Source of the DNA: an uncultured Rhodospirillales bacterium
Lineage (GTDB): Bacteria; Pseudomonadota; Alphaproteobacteria; Kiloniellales; Kiloniellaceae
DNA length: 53,150 nucleotides
Assembly (NCBI GenBank): GCA_913060675.1
Contig: CAJXUS010000029.1
Coordinates: 1 to 53,150, forward strand
Reading direction: 5' to 3'
In this document: positions 42,753-52,221 of the stretch, one piece after another
How the letters are laid out: each line of letters opens with the position of its first letter
Numbering within the stretch: position 1 is the first letter of the stretch
Made by a program: the position numbers and the translations under genes
The notes under the pieces: model-generated
Database searches by the model: none
Told to the model about the DNA's origin: nothing
Seen by the model: only the letters and a program-made list of their open reading frames with translations

Positions 42753-43997
42753 TTAGAACGGGGATAGCGACTGGCCTTCTTCTTCACCGCCACAGAATTT
42801 CTCAACAAAAGACAAAAGCTCGAGATCAGATCCTCTTGCCCCCATTAAAGACAATCCCAAAGGACACCCGTCTAGAGTTGCAAGCGGTATAGTAATTTGA
42901 GGACAACCACTCAACCCTGCAGGGGACGTTAGAGATAACAATTGAGAGCGATGTGCCATCAGTGTCTCAACGTCCTCATTAATCCGCGGTGCAATTCCCG
43001 GCGCTGATGGTAAACAAAGCACTGTTTTTGGGGTTAGTAATGCCGCCAAACGTTTATTAAAGAGTATCCGCTTTTCAGCAGCATCGGCCACCTGATCATC
43101 GGTGATGGTCTTGCGCCAATCCATACGTTGTTGAATTTCCGGTCCCATCTTAGGCTTCACGCGCTCAAGCCACGCACCGTGGGTATCCCAGACTTCACGG
43201 CCCTGTAGCACTTGAAAAAGTCCCGCCAGCCCAAGAAGGCCCTCTTGCGGATTTTCACTCAGACCTGTCACTTGAAGATTATCAGGATTGAGGCTTACGT
43301 ATTCGGCCTTGCCAAGGCGTTGCTCCAGACGTTCGAGATGAGGACGTAGGGCCTGGCGGCCCCGCTCATCAAGCGCTTCAAAAGCATCGACGGCAACAAG
43401 CAACTTTTCGGGCATCGCCTCGAGATTTGCTTTGGCCTCCATCAGGACTTCGCCAACCAGATTTAAAAGCCAGGCATCTCTTGCGAACCACCCAACAGTA
43501 TCAAAGCTGTCTGCGAGTGGTAAGACTCCTTCTTTGGTGATGCGGTCATGGGTGGGTCGCAGACCAAAAAGTCCGCAATAACTTCCGGGTATTCTGATTG
43601 ATCCTCCGGTATCTGAGCCAAGAGCGAAATCTACGAGGCCTCCTGCCACGGCAGAGGCAGAACCACTGGAAGATCCCCCAGGAATGCGGCCAGGTGCTTC
43701 TGGATTTGTGGGGGTACCATAGTGATAGTTTTGACCATCCAGGCTACTGGCAAACTCGTCAGTAATCGTCTTCCCGATAACCATTGCTCCGGCATCGAGT
43801 AACTTCTGGACGACAATGGCATGATCTTTTGAGGGGCGACGACGACTTTGCCAATCCGGATTGCCATAACCTGTGACATAGCCCTTAAGGTCATAAATAT
43901 CCTTTACCGCAAAACCAAAGTCCTTCAAGGGGCCTTTTTCGGCGCCCTCAAAAGTCATATTTCCACCGGGGACAAATGCACCTAAACTATCAAACAT
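42753..43997 (-). CDS. Amidase signature enzyme
   Basis: An amide hydrolase of 414 residues with a Ser-cisSer-Lys triad: Lys32 in FAVKDIYDLKG, the cis-Ser in IPGGSSSGSASA (109-111) and nucleophile Ser133 in GSDTGGSIRIP. It resembles the small amidases acting on indole acetamide or short-chain amides. The family core ends near 200 and a divergent helical insertion follows. ATG 43997 has AAGGA eight bases upstream. GatA is less likely because the protein is short. Substrate is not visible. Confidence 0.9.
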   Translation of the reverse strand: MFDSLGAFVPGGNMTFEGAEKGPLKDFGFAVKDIYDLKGYVTGYGNPDWQSRRRPSKDHAIVVQKLLDAGAMVIGKTITDEFASSLDGQNYHYGTPTNPEAPGRIPGGSSSGSASAVAGGLVDFALGSDTGGSIRIPGSYCGLFGLRPTHDRITKEGVLPLADSFDTVGWFARDAWLLNLVGEVLMEAKANLEAMPEKLLVAVDAFEALDERGRQALRPHLERLEQRLGKAEYVSLNPDNLQVTGLSENPQEGLLGLAGLFQVLQGREVWDTHGAWLERVKPKMGPEIQQRMDWRKTITDDQVADAAEKRILFNKRLAALLTPKTVLCLPSAPGIAPRINEDVETLMAHRSQLLSLTSPAGLSGCPQITIPLATLDGCPLGLSLMGARGSDLELLSFVEKFCGGEEEGQSLSPF

Positions 43998-44176
43998 GGG
44001 ATCGTTCCTTTAAACTCAAATCTACCTAACTGAGTTACCCTGCGCTGAGCTTTGCTGCAAGGTTGACCTTACCTCCCCGACAAAATCCCAGATAAAATCC
44101 TCGATAAAACCTTCTGGCAAAGAATGGAACAAACTTATGTTTAAACTTTTCACACCCAGATTAACTAAACAGATAT

Positions 44177-44530
44177 TTAAATATCTTTGGGAGCTTCCTC
44201 GTCTTCTTTTGGCGTGATCTCGGGACTATCGTCTTGATCTTCCCAGTCGTCTTTTTGTTTACGGCGGATGATAATATCCCCGTTATCATTGATAACGGGC
44301 ATTTCATATTGTGGGATCGCATCGATGACAAGGCGCAGAGACTTCATCATCAGCTCAATACTTTCTCGCGCCATCTCACCCGGATCTTCTTCCTGAGCCC
44401 AGGCATTTTGAACAGACAACGGCGAAGACATTACAGTCGCGCTAACCCCTCCCATAATAAGCAGGGCTAAAGGTAACTTTTTCAAACGTGAATATTTCTC
44501 TTTATTCACTTCATTTTGTACCTTTGACAT
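44177..44530 (-). CDS. Small secreted alphaproteobacterial protein
   Basis: A 117-residue protein with a signal peptide (LPLALLIMGGVSATVMSSP, cleavage near AWA). A short conserved part follows: MARESIELMMKSLRLVID, IPQYEMP and NDNGDIIIRR. The tail is acidic, Asp/Glu-rich (SPEITPKEDEEAPK). Similar short proteins occur in other alphaproteobacteria. Function unknown. ATG 44530 has GAGGA upstream. Confidence 0.72.
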   Translation of the reverse strand: MSKVQNEVNKEKYSRLKKLPLALLIMGGVSATVMSSPLSVQNAWAQEEDPGEMARESIELMMKSLRLVIDAIPQYEMPVINDNGDIIIRRKQKDDWEDQDDSPEITPKEDEEAPKDI

Positions 44531-44731
44531 AAGATCATCCTCTTTTAACGCATCTCAACAAGCCATGTTCTAAATGAAAGAAACACGCACCTGTCCCAGC
44601 AACATTGGGTACTGATATAGTATAGTGCTAGTTAATAATATAATTCGGGCGAAAGTCTGACAGAATTAGGGTTTATACTTATTTATAATAATCGGCGCGC
44701 CCCAAACCCAAAAAAAAATCCTGCCAAAACC

Positions 44732-44767
44732 AAAACTAGCCCCGTTAAAAATAACGGGGCTAGTTTT
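44732..44767. terminator. Bidirectional rho-independent terminator downstream of gcrA
   Basis: Arms AAAACTAGCCCCGTTA (44732-44747) and TAACGGGGCTAGTTTT (44752-44767) are a perfect 16-bp match with loop AAAA, and T-runs occur on both strands. It lies 45 bases after the gcrA stop and also upstream of the small secreted protein. Confidence 0.9.
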
Positions 44768-44812
44768 TAAAACAACGAGACACCCTAGGGTGCTCGAAAT
44801 CAGATCAGGTGT

Positions 44813-45523
44813 TTAAGCTGATTTTGTTTCAGAAGAGGATGCGCCAGAATCTGGTGAAGAAGTTTCGTCACTATCTTTTGGAACACTTTCCAAAGGCATC
44901 ATAGGTTTCTTAGAGCCACGGCTACTTTTCGTGATGTAAGCACGCGCACAGTGTTCAGCACAATAAGGCTTACTTGGAATAGCCGGCGCACCACAGAAAT
45001 GAAAATCATCATCCCCAGGATCGCCCTCAGGCCACAGACATTTAGGACCTTTACGTTTTTCAAGCGCGCCACTGAAAAGCTTACGGTCCGCAGCATCAGA
45101 ACTTGCTTTACGACGCGCTTTCGCTGGAAGCGCCGCAGCTTTGATTTCAGCAGCAGTAGGAGCCTTTTCAACTTTAGGCGCAACGGGCCGCGGTGGCGGG
45201 GCGAACCCCCTTGGTTTCGGCGGGGCAACAGGTGCTTTAGCAACCGCTGGTGCGGCAGGTTTGGCCACAGGCTTGGCAGCCACAGGAGCAGCAGGTTTAG
45301 CCGCTTTTGGAGCAGCCTTTTTAGCTGGAGCATCCTTTTTAGCGGCATCACCCTTGTTGGCACTGCGTTTAATAGGAGATGGCCTTGCAGCCAGTTTCAT
45401 CCTGTGGGCTTTACCGACAACGGCGTTTTTAGAAACGCCCAGCATTTTGCCAATTTGTGAAGCACTATGACCTTCTGCCCATAGTTTTTTCAGAAGCTCA
45501 ATGCGCTCTTCCGTCCAGTTCAT
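44813..45523 (-). CDS. gcrA: GcrA cell cycle regulator
   Basis: Alphaproteobacterial transcription cofactor that binds RNA polymerase sigma-70 and activates promoters carrying CcrM-methylated GANTC sites. The N-terminal region WTEERIELLKKLWAEGHSAS, then QIGKMLGVSKNAVVGKAHRM, is diagnostic. A long middle section rich in Ala, Lys and Pro follows (repeated PAKKA, PVAAKP, KPAAP). The C-terminal cysteine/histidine cluster includes CLWPEGDPGDDDFHFC, then PYCAEHCARAY. The low-complexity linker is longer than usual (236 residues). A terminator follows. Confidence 0.96.
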   Translation of the reverse strand: MNWTEERIELLKKLWAEGHSASQIGKMLGVSKNAVVGKAHRMKLAARPSPIKRSANKGDAAKKDAPAKKAAPKAAKPAAPVAAKPVAKPAAPAVAKAPVAPPKPRGFAPPPRPVAPKVEKAPTAAEIKAAALPAKARRKASSDAADRKLFSGALEKRKGPKCLWPEGDPGDDDFHFCGAPAIPSKPYCAEHCARAYITKSSRGSKKPMMPLESVPKDSDETSSPDSGASSSETKSA

Positions 45524-45792
45524 CTAGACTGCCTTAACGTAATATAAAAGAATAAATATGAAGCGGAGAGTTAGAAACCTAAACTCCGCAAACGACGGGC
45601 TACCTTATAGTTTTAGGGAACCCGAGTCGAGTCTCAGAACTGAAATAACTCGGTATATTTCGAGATAATTACAAAAAACACTTCAAAACGATCATTATGC
45701 CCCTCCAAAAATATTATCTAGCTGGGCAAAAATATTAAGGATGGCGACCTTCTGTCTTCCAAAATCATCCTATTGAATGATCCAGAATAAGA

Positions 45793-46851
45793 TTAATTCG
45801 TGACCACAGCAGCTGATTCAAACGAGACTTCAGTTTTATCTGCTTCAAGTACAGGTTCTGTTGGCACCTTGCCTTCAAGGGTTTCTAACAGAAGCTTCCG
45901 AACCAGACCTGTTTGTTTCTGTGCGTTATCTTTTTGGAATTTTTTGACAGCTTCCGAAGTTTTAGGTCCAGATTTACCATCCGCACTGCCCTCGAGATAA
46001 CCCAAGGCAATGAGAAGTTGTTGAGCCTTTTTGACCTGGTCTTCTGGAAGTTCCATGGATGAGAAATAACGCGCGACACTTACATGGCCTGCTTGTTCTG
46101 CCATATATTCAGCTGTTTCACCGGCGCTATCTTCTTGTTCAATATCAGCCCCAGACTTGACCATATATGCGACAAGTTTTTTGTTTCCCGCAACTGACGC
46201 CGCCATAAGAGCCGTCATACCGAGAGAATCAGTAACAGTTAGGTCCGCACCAGCTTTAATCAAACTGGACGATGTCACTTTGTGATTATTCAAAGCGGCC
46301 AGCATCAAAGCTGTCCAGCCGTCTGGGTCACGCACGTTAACATCAAAGCCAGTCTCAACCATTTCTTTAATGATCTTAACATTGCCCTTTTCAGCGGCCA
46401 TAAACCAACGGGCTTTTTCTTTATCAGCGGCACTAAGAGGTAGTTTTTCAGAAACAACGGGAACATAGATAGGTTCCCAGCTTGCCATCAGTTTGTTGGC
46501 AAGCTCAGTATCTTCTTCTGTAAAATTTTTTACGAGAATTTTCTGTTCTTCACTGGCTTCTTTTAAGTTCTGGACCGATGCCAACGAATAGTAGAGAGAC
46601 GCGGCAATCTTGTCTTGGATTGTACCCATTCCGTCACGATAAAGTCGTGCTAAATATAGTTGAGAACGGGCCTCGCCCTGGTCTGCGCTCATTTGCCAAT
46701 ATCGAAATGCAGCAGAATAATCCTCTGCTTCGAAAGCTTTTTTGCCTTCTTCAAAGTCCGCATAAACAACAGATGGATTGAGCATCCCAAAGGCAATACC
46801 CAGAGCCATCGTCCCGATAAGCGGCAACATGCCGAAAATTGGCTTTCGCAT
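45793..46851 (-). CDS. Sel1-ankyrin-peptidoglycan-binding fusion protein, secreted
   Basis: A 352-residue exported protein. A signal peptide (MRKPIFGMLPLIGTMALG and on, cleavage near VYA) precedes a Sel1-like helical pair (FEAEDYSAAFRYWQMSADQG, ARSQLYLARLYRDGMG). Next come two to three ankyrin repeats (DGWTALMLAALNNHK, LGMTALMAASVAGNK, AGETAEYMAEQAGHV), then a C-terminal peptidoglycan-binding-type domain: QQLLIALGYLEGSADGKSGP and KTSEAVKKFQKDNA. Start 46851 is chosen at the signal peptide; the open frame reaches 46938. The mix suggests a periplasmic adaptor tied to the wall. Role unknown. Confidence 0.78.
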   Translation of the reverse strand: MRKPIFGMLPLIGTMALGIAFGMLNPSVVYADFEEGKKAFEAEDYSAAFRYWQMSADQGEARSQLYLARLYRDGMGTIQDKIAASLYYSLASVQNLKEASEEQKILVKNFTEEDTELANKLMASWEPIYVPVVSEKLPLSAADKEKARWFMAAEKGNVKIIKEMVETGFDVNVRDPDGWTALMLAALNNHKVTSSSLIKAGADLTVTDSLGMTALMAASVAGNKKLVAYMVKSGADIEQEDSAGETAEYMAEQAGHVSVARYFSSMELPEDQVKKAQQLLIALGYLEGSADGKSGPKTSEAVKKFQKDNAQKQTGLVRKLLLETLEGKVPTEPVLEADKTEVSFESAAVVTN

Positions 46852-46993
46852 TACTAACACCGTGATATATTCCGCACCCAACAACCCGGTGTTAATGGGA
46901 TCCCCCCAAAACACAGGCCAAACCTTGTACATACCCAATAAGGTACATAAATAAACACTTCTGTTTTAAACGGGAAAAGAGAACAACGCAACC

Positions 46994-47365
46994 ATGCTTA
47001 AAAACTGGTGGATCATCGGGGCAGTCCCCCTGATCATAATAATGGCCTATTCAACATTCTTCTTATTCTCGCATAAAGAGGATGAGATAAATGAACGCCA
47101 ACAGATCCATTCCGCAATCGCTGACTTTGGTAATCTCACGGATAGAGGAATTGGCCAAGTCGAAATCCTGTCTGATACAGAAATTCGGTTCCTCATTACG
47201 GGTGGCCAGGCAAAGGATGAATTAGATACAGGCTTGATAGAATTTTGTGAATTACTCGTAACTTACAAACATTTACAGGCTTCAGTACAACCGATCAAAC
47301 TTACGTACCAACATCGCCAAATTCCTGCCATAAGCGGGGACTATACCTGTACTAATGACATCTAA
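46994..47365 (+). CDS. Membrane-anchored hypothetical protein before murI
   Basis: A 123-residue protein with one N-terminal helix (WWIIGAVPLIIIMAYSTFFLF) and a soluble domain of about 95 residues without a recognised family. Its stop lies 11 bases inside murI, so the two are translationally coupled. The coupling suggests a role near cell-wall or D-amino-acid metabolism, but that is inference only. Confidence 0.6.
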   Translation: MLKNWWIIGAVPLIIIMAYSTFFLFSHKEDEINERQQIHSAIADFGNLTDRGIGQVEILSDTEIRFLITGGQAKDELDTGLIEFCELLVTYKHLQASVQPIKLTYQHRQIPAISGDYTCTNDI

Positions 47366-48305
47366 CCAAAAATCTCGTCTTGACGGAATACAGCTTAATG
47401 CGCCCATAGGTGTATTTGATTCAGGTTCTGGCGGATTAACCGTTTTACACGCTTTACGCGCCAGTTTACCCGATCAAAATTTTATTTATTTGGGGGATCA
47501 TAATCGCGCCCCCTATGGCCCTAAAAGCGGCCCTGAAGTTTATGAAATGACCCGTCAGGGTGTTGATTTTCTGTTCAACCAAGGCTGTAAACTGGCCATC
47601 CTTGCCTGTAACACGGCCTCGGCTATTGCCCTGCGTAAACTTCAACAAGAATGGCTTCCCAAACGTGCCCCAAACAACCGTATTCTTGGTGTTCTCGTAC
47701 CCATGGTCGAGACCATTACCGATCGACCATGGATTAAATGGGAACAACACCCTCAGCAAAACTTACAGGGAACTGTTGGCATCTTTGCGACCGAAGCCAC
47801 GGTAAAAAGTAAGACCTACCTTGTCGAAATCGGCAAACGCGCTCCCATGCTTGATGTTATTCAGCAATCCTGTCCAGATTTGGTTCCTGCACTGGAAAGC
47901 AAAAAAGACGCCGCAATCATGGATGCTCTGGTAGAGGGATATGTCAGCCAATTGGTTGAGGAAAATAACAAAATTCCCAATTGGATAATGCTCGGCTGCA
48001 CCCATTATCCGTTGCTGAAAAATGCCTTTGAAAAAGCCGCCCACAAAATCATCGGCAACATCATGGGCCAGAGGGTGCCAATTCTCTGCCAACCCTCGGT
48101 CTGCGCTGATAGCCTAAAGGACTATGTCTTGCGGCATCCCCATTTGATTGCGCCGGACAACAGGGCCTCGAACGAACAGCAGAACGTCCAGCACTTCACT
48201 TCTGGCTGCCCTGACCACGTACAAGAAACGACGAGAATATTTCAACCTGAGAACAATAGGTCACAAAGCTCTGAAGAAAGCTGGTTAAAAGCAATACTGG
48301 GCTAA
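47355..48305 (+). CDS. murI: Glutamate racemase
   Basis: Supplies D-glutamate for peptidoglycan. It is 316 residues, longer than the usual 260-285. Family motifs: VFDSGSGGLTVLHAL, YLGDHNRAPYGPKS, ACNTASA with Cys85, VGIFATEATVKS, and LGCTHYPLL with Cys215; the two cysteines are the acid/base pair. The extra length is an insertion near TITDRPWIKWEQHPQQ and a C-terminal tail. The N-terminus overlaps the upstream membrane protein gene, so the two are cotranscribed. Confidence 0.92.
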   Translation: MTSNQKSRLDGIQLNAPIGVFDSGSGGLTVLHALRASLPDQNFIYLGDHNRAPYGPKSGPEVYEMTRQGVDFLFNQGCKLAILACNTASAIALRKLQQEWLPKRAPNNRILGVLVPMVETITDRPWIKWEQHPQQNLQGTVGIFATEATVKSKTYLVEIGKRAPMLDVIQQSCPDLVPALESKKDAAIMDALVEGYVSQLVEENNKIPNWIMLGCTHYPLLKNAFEKAAHKIIGNIMGQRVPILCQPSVCADSLKDYVLRHPHLIAPDNRASNEQQNVQHFTSGCPDHVQETTRIFQPENNRSQSSEESWLKAILG

Positions 48306-48336
48306 AGTTTACAGCCGATTGCGATACTCCCCGCAA

Positions 48337-50046
48337 TTACGGAGCATAGCCTAGGCGGAGATTACCCCACTGTTTGCCTTTGACCACAATCGGCGTGCTA
48401 AGATCTTTCATCAACACAAAATTCCCGCCACCCATGTCTCGCAGATAACTCTGTAATAGGTAGTTCTCCGTGTTTGCCCCTGCGGAAGCCCCGGTACGGT
48501 CGGTAAAGATTCGACGATTGCGACAATTTCCGGCATTCCAAACCGGATCATCCGCTTTTTGGGAATTATTGTATTTCAGATTATGGGTCGGCAGGTAACC
48601 GTTCATATCAACCGCTGCACAGAAACCAACGCGGTCATCAAAATCCAAAACAGGCTCTTGCACTTCAGGCAGAACCTTATCGGTAAACGTCAAATAACGG
48701 GTAAGATGTTGCAATGGATTACTGCCTTCGACAGATTGATAATCAACATCAAAGAGCTCATCCATTGAAATTTCACCAGCATCAACAGCTTGAGAAAAGC
48801 GCTCCCCAATGCGGTTAGCAGACCTGATCCCTTTGGCGATAAAGGGTTGATCAATGGCTGTGTGACCTTTTAGGAATTCCAAGGTGAGTTGCTTTGCTGA
48901 CGTGGCAAACTCAACTTGCAGCCCCTCGCTCAAGGCACCCTTTACGACAGCGGATAACGTTCCCAAAGGCGGCAGATCAATATCGACCTTATCACCGCTC
49001 GCCAAATCATGTTCAAGTCCAATCAAGACACCACCCAATGAACTCATACTTCGAAGTTCTGCGGAGTGGTCTTGCCCCCCCTTTTTAACGCTGACGGAAA
49101 GGTCAAAAGGAATACGATCCAAGGCATCAGTGTTAGAGCTGTTGGTTTCATCAACTGCGGTCTGCAGGCGGAGGTTTAAGGCTTCCATCAACTCGCGCAT
49201 TTTGGTGGCGCTTGCTTCTTGCTCGCCTGTTCGATCAGCGACGTGATTTACTTCGCTCACCACTTCAGACATGGATTCAGTGACCTGCCGCGTGCTCATG
49301 GCTGCTTGCTGCGCGTTTCGACCAATCTCATTGATGGCGGCGACTTGTTCTTGCACCCGATCAGCGACTTCAGAAGAAAAGTCCTCAACCGAGCCAATGA
49401 CCTCGGAAATATTTGCAATCACGTCAACCACCTGGGCGGTGACACTTTGGATTTCATTGACCTGATTTGTTATGTCTTTGGTCGCATTCGCTGTTTGCTG
49501 AGCCAAGCTTTTCACTTCACTGGCCACGACAGCAAAGCCTTTACCGGCATCACCCGCCCGCGCCGCTTCAATGGTCGCGTTCAGGGCGAGCAGGTTGGTT
49601 TGTCCTGCAATACCTTCGATAAGTTTAACCACATCGCCAATACGTTCTGATGCTCGGGCCAGGGTTTGGATGGTTTCGGTTGCGCCACGTGCTTGGGTAG
49701 AAGCCCCTTTTGCCCCCTCGGCAGTCTTGGAAACGTGCTCGCCAACCAACGCAATGGAGGCGTTCATTTCTTCGGTGGCAGCAGCAACAGCATCGACGTT
49801 TTGCGTTGCTGTATTAGCATCATTTTCCAAATCATGCGCACGAGAACTAACGGAATCAATTGCCTGACGGGTCGCAACACTTGCCGTTTGCATTGCATCG
49901 CCAGCTTCTTTTGCTTGCGACATCGTGCCTTCGAACTCACCCTGCAAGGCATCCCCAAGTGTATGAAGCTCTCTTCGTGCCGCATAGGCCTGCCGTTCGG
50001 CTAAAGTGAGCGGATCACTCCCGGGGTCAACAACTACCATTTCCAT
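48337..50046 (-). CDS. Soluble chemoreceptor with PilZ-like and C-terminal sensor domains
   Basis: A 569-residue protein with no transmembrane segment and reversed domain order. The N-terminal half is the MCP signalling coil, with the tip [19 protein letters not shown] (148-166). Residues about 310-385 look like a PilZ barrel ([27 protein letters not shown]), but the c-di-GMP motifs are degenerate: no clear RxxxR, and the D/NxSxxG is SxSxxG. Residues about 400-569 form a C-terminal domain with [27 protein letters not shown] and [16 protein letters not shown], typical of cytosolic alphaproteobacterial chemoreceptors and likely sensory. Convergent with murI. Confidence 0.88.
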   Translation of the reverse strand: MEMVVVDPGSDPLTLAERQAYAARRELHTLGDALQGEFEGTMSQAKEAGDAMQTASVATRQAIDSVSSRAHDLENDANTATQNVDAVAAATEEMNASIALVGEHVSKTAEGAKGASTQARGATETIQTLARASERIGDVVKLIEGIAGQTNLLALNATIEAARAGDAGKGFAVVASEVKSLAQQTANATKDITNQVNEIQSVTAQVVDVIANISEVIGSVEDFSSEVADRVQEQVAAINEIGRNAQQAAMSTRQVTESMSEVVSEVNHVADRTGEQEASATKMRELMEALNLRLQTAVDETNSSNTDALDRIPFDLSVSVKKGGQDHSAELRSMSSLGGVLIGLEHDLASGDKVDIDLPPLGTLSAVVKGALSEGLQVEFATSAKQLTLEFLKGHTAIDQPFIAKGIRSANRIGERFSQAVDAGEISMDELFDVDYQSVEGSNPLQHLTRYLTFTDKVLPEVQEPVLDFDDRVGFCAAVDMNGYLPTHNLKYNNSQKADDPVWNAGNCRNRRIFTDRTGASAGANTENYLLQSYLRDMGGGNFVLMKDLSTPIVVKGKQWGNLRLGYAP

Positions 50047-50232
50047 TATACCAAACTCTCCATATCGCCAAATAACTCATACTGGCAGAGCACTCCATTG
50101 CGCCCATATTTTTCATTTTCTTTATTTGCAGCTAGGAAATGTCCGATAATTTGGTTAATAATTCGTTTTTCCGCCTAAAAGCGGCTTAATTTTCTCTTTT
50201 TGCGGAACATTGAGATACCCCTCCACCCTACT

Positions 50233-50931
50233 TTATTGTGCATCATGAAAAATAATACCGAGGGTGTGACGTTGACCGGATCGTATCTTGCTTACACCGT
50301 GACGCATGTTCACTCGATAGGTGCCGCGGGTGCCTTGTTTCGGACGGTTGCGGACTGGGAAGATCACTGCATCTCCTTGTTCAAGAGGCACGACCTCGGC
50401 TTGAGATTGCATCCGGGGGCGTTGTTCAGTCAAAACTAATTCGCCGCCGATAAAATCCGCGCCAGGCTTCGATAACAGGCAAGCCACTTGAAGTGGAAAC
50501 AAAAGTTCCCCGTAAACATCCTGATGCAGGCAATTGTAATCGCCCGCACCATATTGCAATAACAATGGTGTAGGTTTGGTCTGGCCAGCGGCATGGCAAA
50601 GGTCGAGGTATTGCTTGTGTGTTGCGGGAAAACGCTGGTCCATATTCATGGTTTCATTCCAGCGGTTAGCGATCCCCGCCAGCGGGAGATAAAGGCGCGT
50701 CCTCAAATCTGAAACCAGATCAGGCAACGGATAGGCAAAGTATTTGTACTCACCCTGTCCAAAACCGTGTCGCGCCATGACAACGCGAGAACGAAAAAGG
50801 TCGCCTTGATCATAAGTCCGGGTCAGCTTCACACAGTTCTCTGTCCCGATCAGCCCTTTGATGATCGCGTAGCCTTGCTGGTCCAGATCTGTTTCAATCT
50901 GAGTGTCATTCAAAATATCAGCTGATTTCAT
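50233..50931 (-). CDS. 2-oxoglutarate/Fe(II)-dependent oxygenase
   Basis: A 232-residue jelly-roll dioxygenase with the iron triad HxD in YNCLHQDVYGE (His136, Asp138) and His211 in MRHGVSKI, and a 2-oxoglutarate Arg221 candidate in SGQRHTLGIIF. It belongs to a family often found beside ada genes. AlkB is the best known 2OG repair enzyme, but this protein lacks AlkB-specific motifs, so DNA repair is only suggested by context. The start overlaps the ada stop by 4 bp (ATGA), so translation is coupled. Confidence 0.83.
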   Translation of the reverse strand: MKSADILNDTQIETDLDQQGYAIIKGLIGTENCVKLTRTYDQGDLFRSRVVMARHGFGQGEYKYFAYPLPDLVSDLRTRLYLPLAGIANRWNETMNMDQRFPATHKQYLDLCHAAGQTKPTPLLLQYGAGDYNCLHQDVYGELLFPLQVACLLSKPGADFIGGELVLTEQRPRMQSQAEVVPLEQGDAVIFPVRNRPKQGTRGTYRVNMRHGVSKIRSGQRHTLGIIFHDAQ

Positions 50932-52010
50932 TGTGCGGCAATCGCTTCACACTCGAGTAATTGTTGTTTGCGTTCTACGCCCCAACGATAACCTGAGAGT
51001 GCACCGTCATTGCGCACCACCCGATGGCAGGGAATGGCGACGGCAATATGGTTGGCAGCACAGGCAGAAGCCACGGCGCGCACGGCTTTTGGTGAGCCAA
51101 TTTTCTCGGCCACTTGCGAATAGCTCATCCGGCTTCCAACCGGAATATCACCCAAGGCTTTCCAGACCCGTTGTTGAAAGGCCGTGCCCCGAATATCGAG
51201 CGGTAAATCCAGGCCAATACTGGGATCATCGACAAAGCCCACTACCTGCGCGACCCACGTTTCAAACTCATCATCGCCGCCTTTTAAGGTTGCCTTGGTA
51301 AAGCGGTCCTGCAGATCTTGCACCAACGCTTGAGGGTCATCACCAAGCAAGATGGAACAAATGCCTTTGTCACTCGCAGCAACGAGAATAGAACCCAACG
51401 TACATTCGCCCAAAGCAAAGTGAATTTCCGTATCAACCCCACCTTTGCGATAACTCGTCGGCTTCATACCAAGCAGCTTTTTCGTATTGGCATAAAATCG
51501 CCCATTAGAGTTAAATCCAGCATCATAAATTGCTTCAGTGATGGTTTCGCTTTCGCGTAATTCTTCGCGAACTCGGTTGCCACGATGCGCGGTCGTATAG
51601 GCCTTTGGCGTTACTCCTGTGATCGATTTGAACACACGATGAAAGTAAAAGCGGCTCATGCCCGCGGCCTCTGCCAACGCATCGAGATCGGGTGCTTCTT
51701 CAGCTTCCTCAATCAGACGACACGCCTTCGCAACTGCCAGCGCCTGGCGCTCTTGCTTTTTCATCTCATTTGGACGGCAGCGTTTGCAAGCGCGAAAGCC
51801 TGCCTTTTCAGCATCCTTACAGGTCTCGTGAAAGCTCACATTTTCACGACGTGCCAAACGGGCAGCACAAGAAGGGCGACAGTAAACACCCGTGGTGAGA
51901 ACGGCGTAGTAAAAGATGTCATCAGCGCCGGCATTACGATCCACAATTGCTTGGTAGCGTTCGTCGTCGCTTTGAAACTGTTTTGATTTACTCATCGCCC
52001 TATTACTCAT
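50928..52010 (-). CDS. ada: Bifunctional Ada: methylphosphotriester transferase, AraC regulator and O6-alkylguanine transferase
   Basis: A 360-residue adaptive-response protein. Domain order: zinc domain with Cys44, Cys48, Cys75 and Cys78 (YCRPSC, CKRC), where one Cys takes methyl groups from phosphotriesters; AraC-type HTH (about 100-190, LAEAAGMSRFYFHRVF); then the O6-methylguanine transferase with acceptor Cys in IPCHRVVRNDG (about 328). Repair and transcription control in one chain. Directly followed by the 2OG oxygenase gene with ATGA overlap. Positions match those of E. coli Ada with a six- to seven-residue offset. Confidence 0.95.
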   Translation of the reverse strand: MSNRAMSKSKQFQSDDERYQAIVDRNAGADDIFYYAVLTTGVYCRPSCAARLARRENVSFHETCKDAEKAGFRACKRCRPNEMKKQERQALAVAKACRLIEEAEEAPDLDALAEAAGMSRFYFHRVFKSITGVTPKAYTTAHRGNRVREELRESETITEAIYDAGFNSNGRFYANTKKLLGMKPTSYRKGGVDTEIHFALGECTLGSILVAASDKGICSILLGDDPQALVQDLQDRFTKATLKGGDDEFETWVAQVVGFVDDPSIGLDLPLDIRGTAFQQRVWKALGDIPVGSRMSYSQVAEKIGSPKAVRAVASACAANHIAVAIPCHRVVRNDGALSGYRWGVERKQQLLECEAIAAQ

Positions 52011-52221
52011 CTCAGGTGCTCCTATTTTCCAACTGATACCACATCAATTTCGTTAGTGTCTAAAATCTAACTGAGCATTCTTCCCACCAAACTCTGATTC
52101 TTGCTTTTGTATTTCAAAACTCTTTTTAATTACCGAACAAGAAGCGGAGTTTTTCAGAACTCGATCGTCGCAATCATGGGGTTCTTCATTTTAACACAGT
52201 TTAATTTTTAAGGACCAGTAG

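Noticed and set aside
44951..45460. Plus-strand frames opposite gcrA
   Set aside because: They are shadows of the Ala/Lys/Pro-rich GcrA linker, giving Arg/Ser/Phe-rich or Ala/Gly-rich translations.
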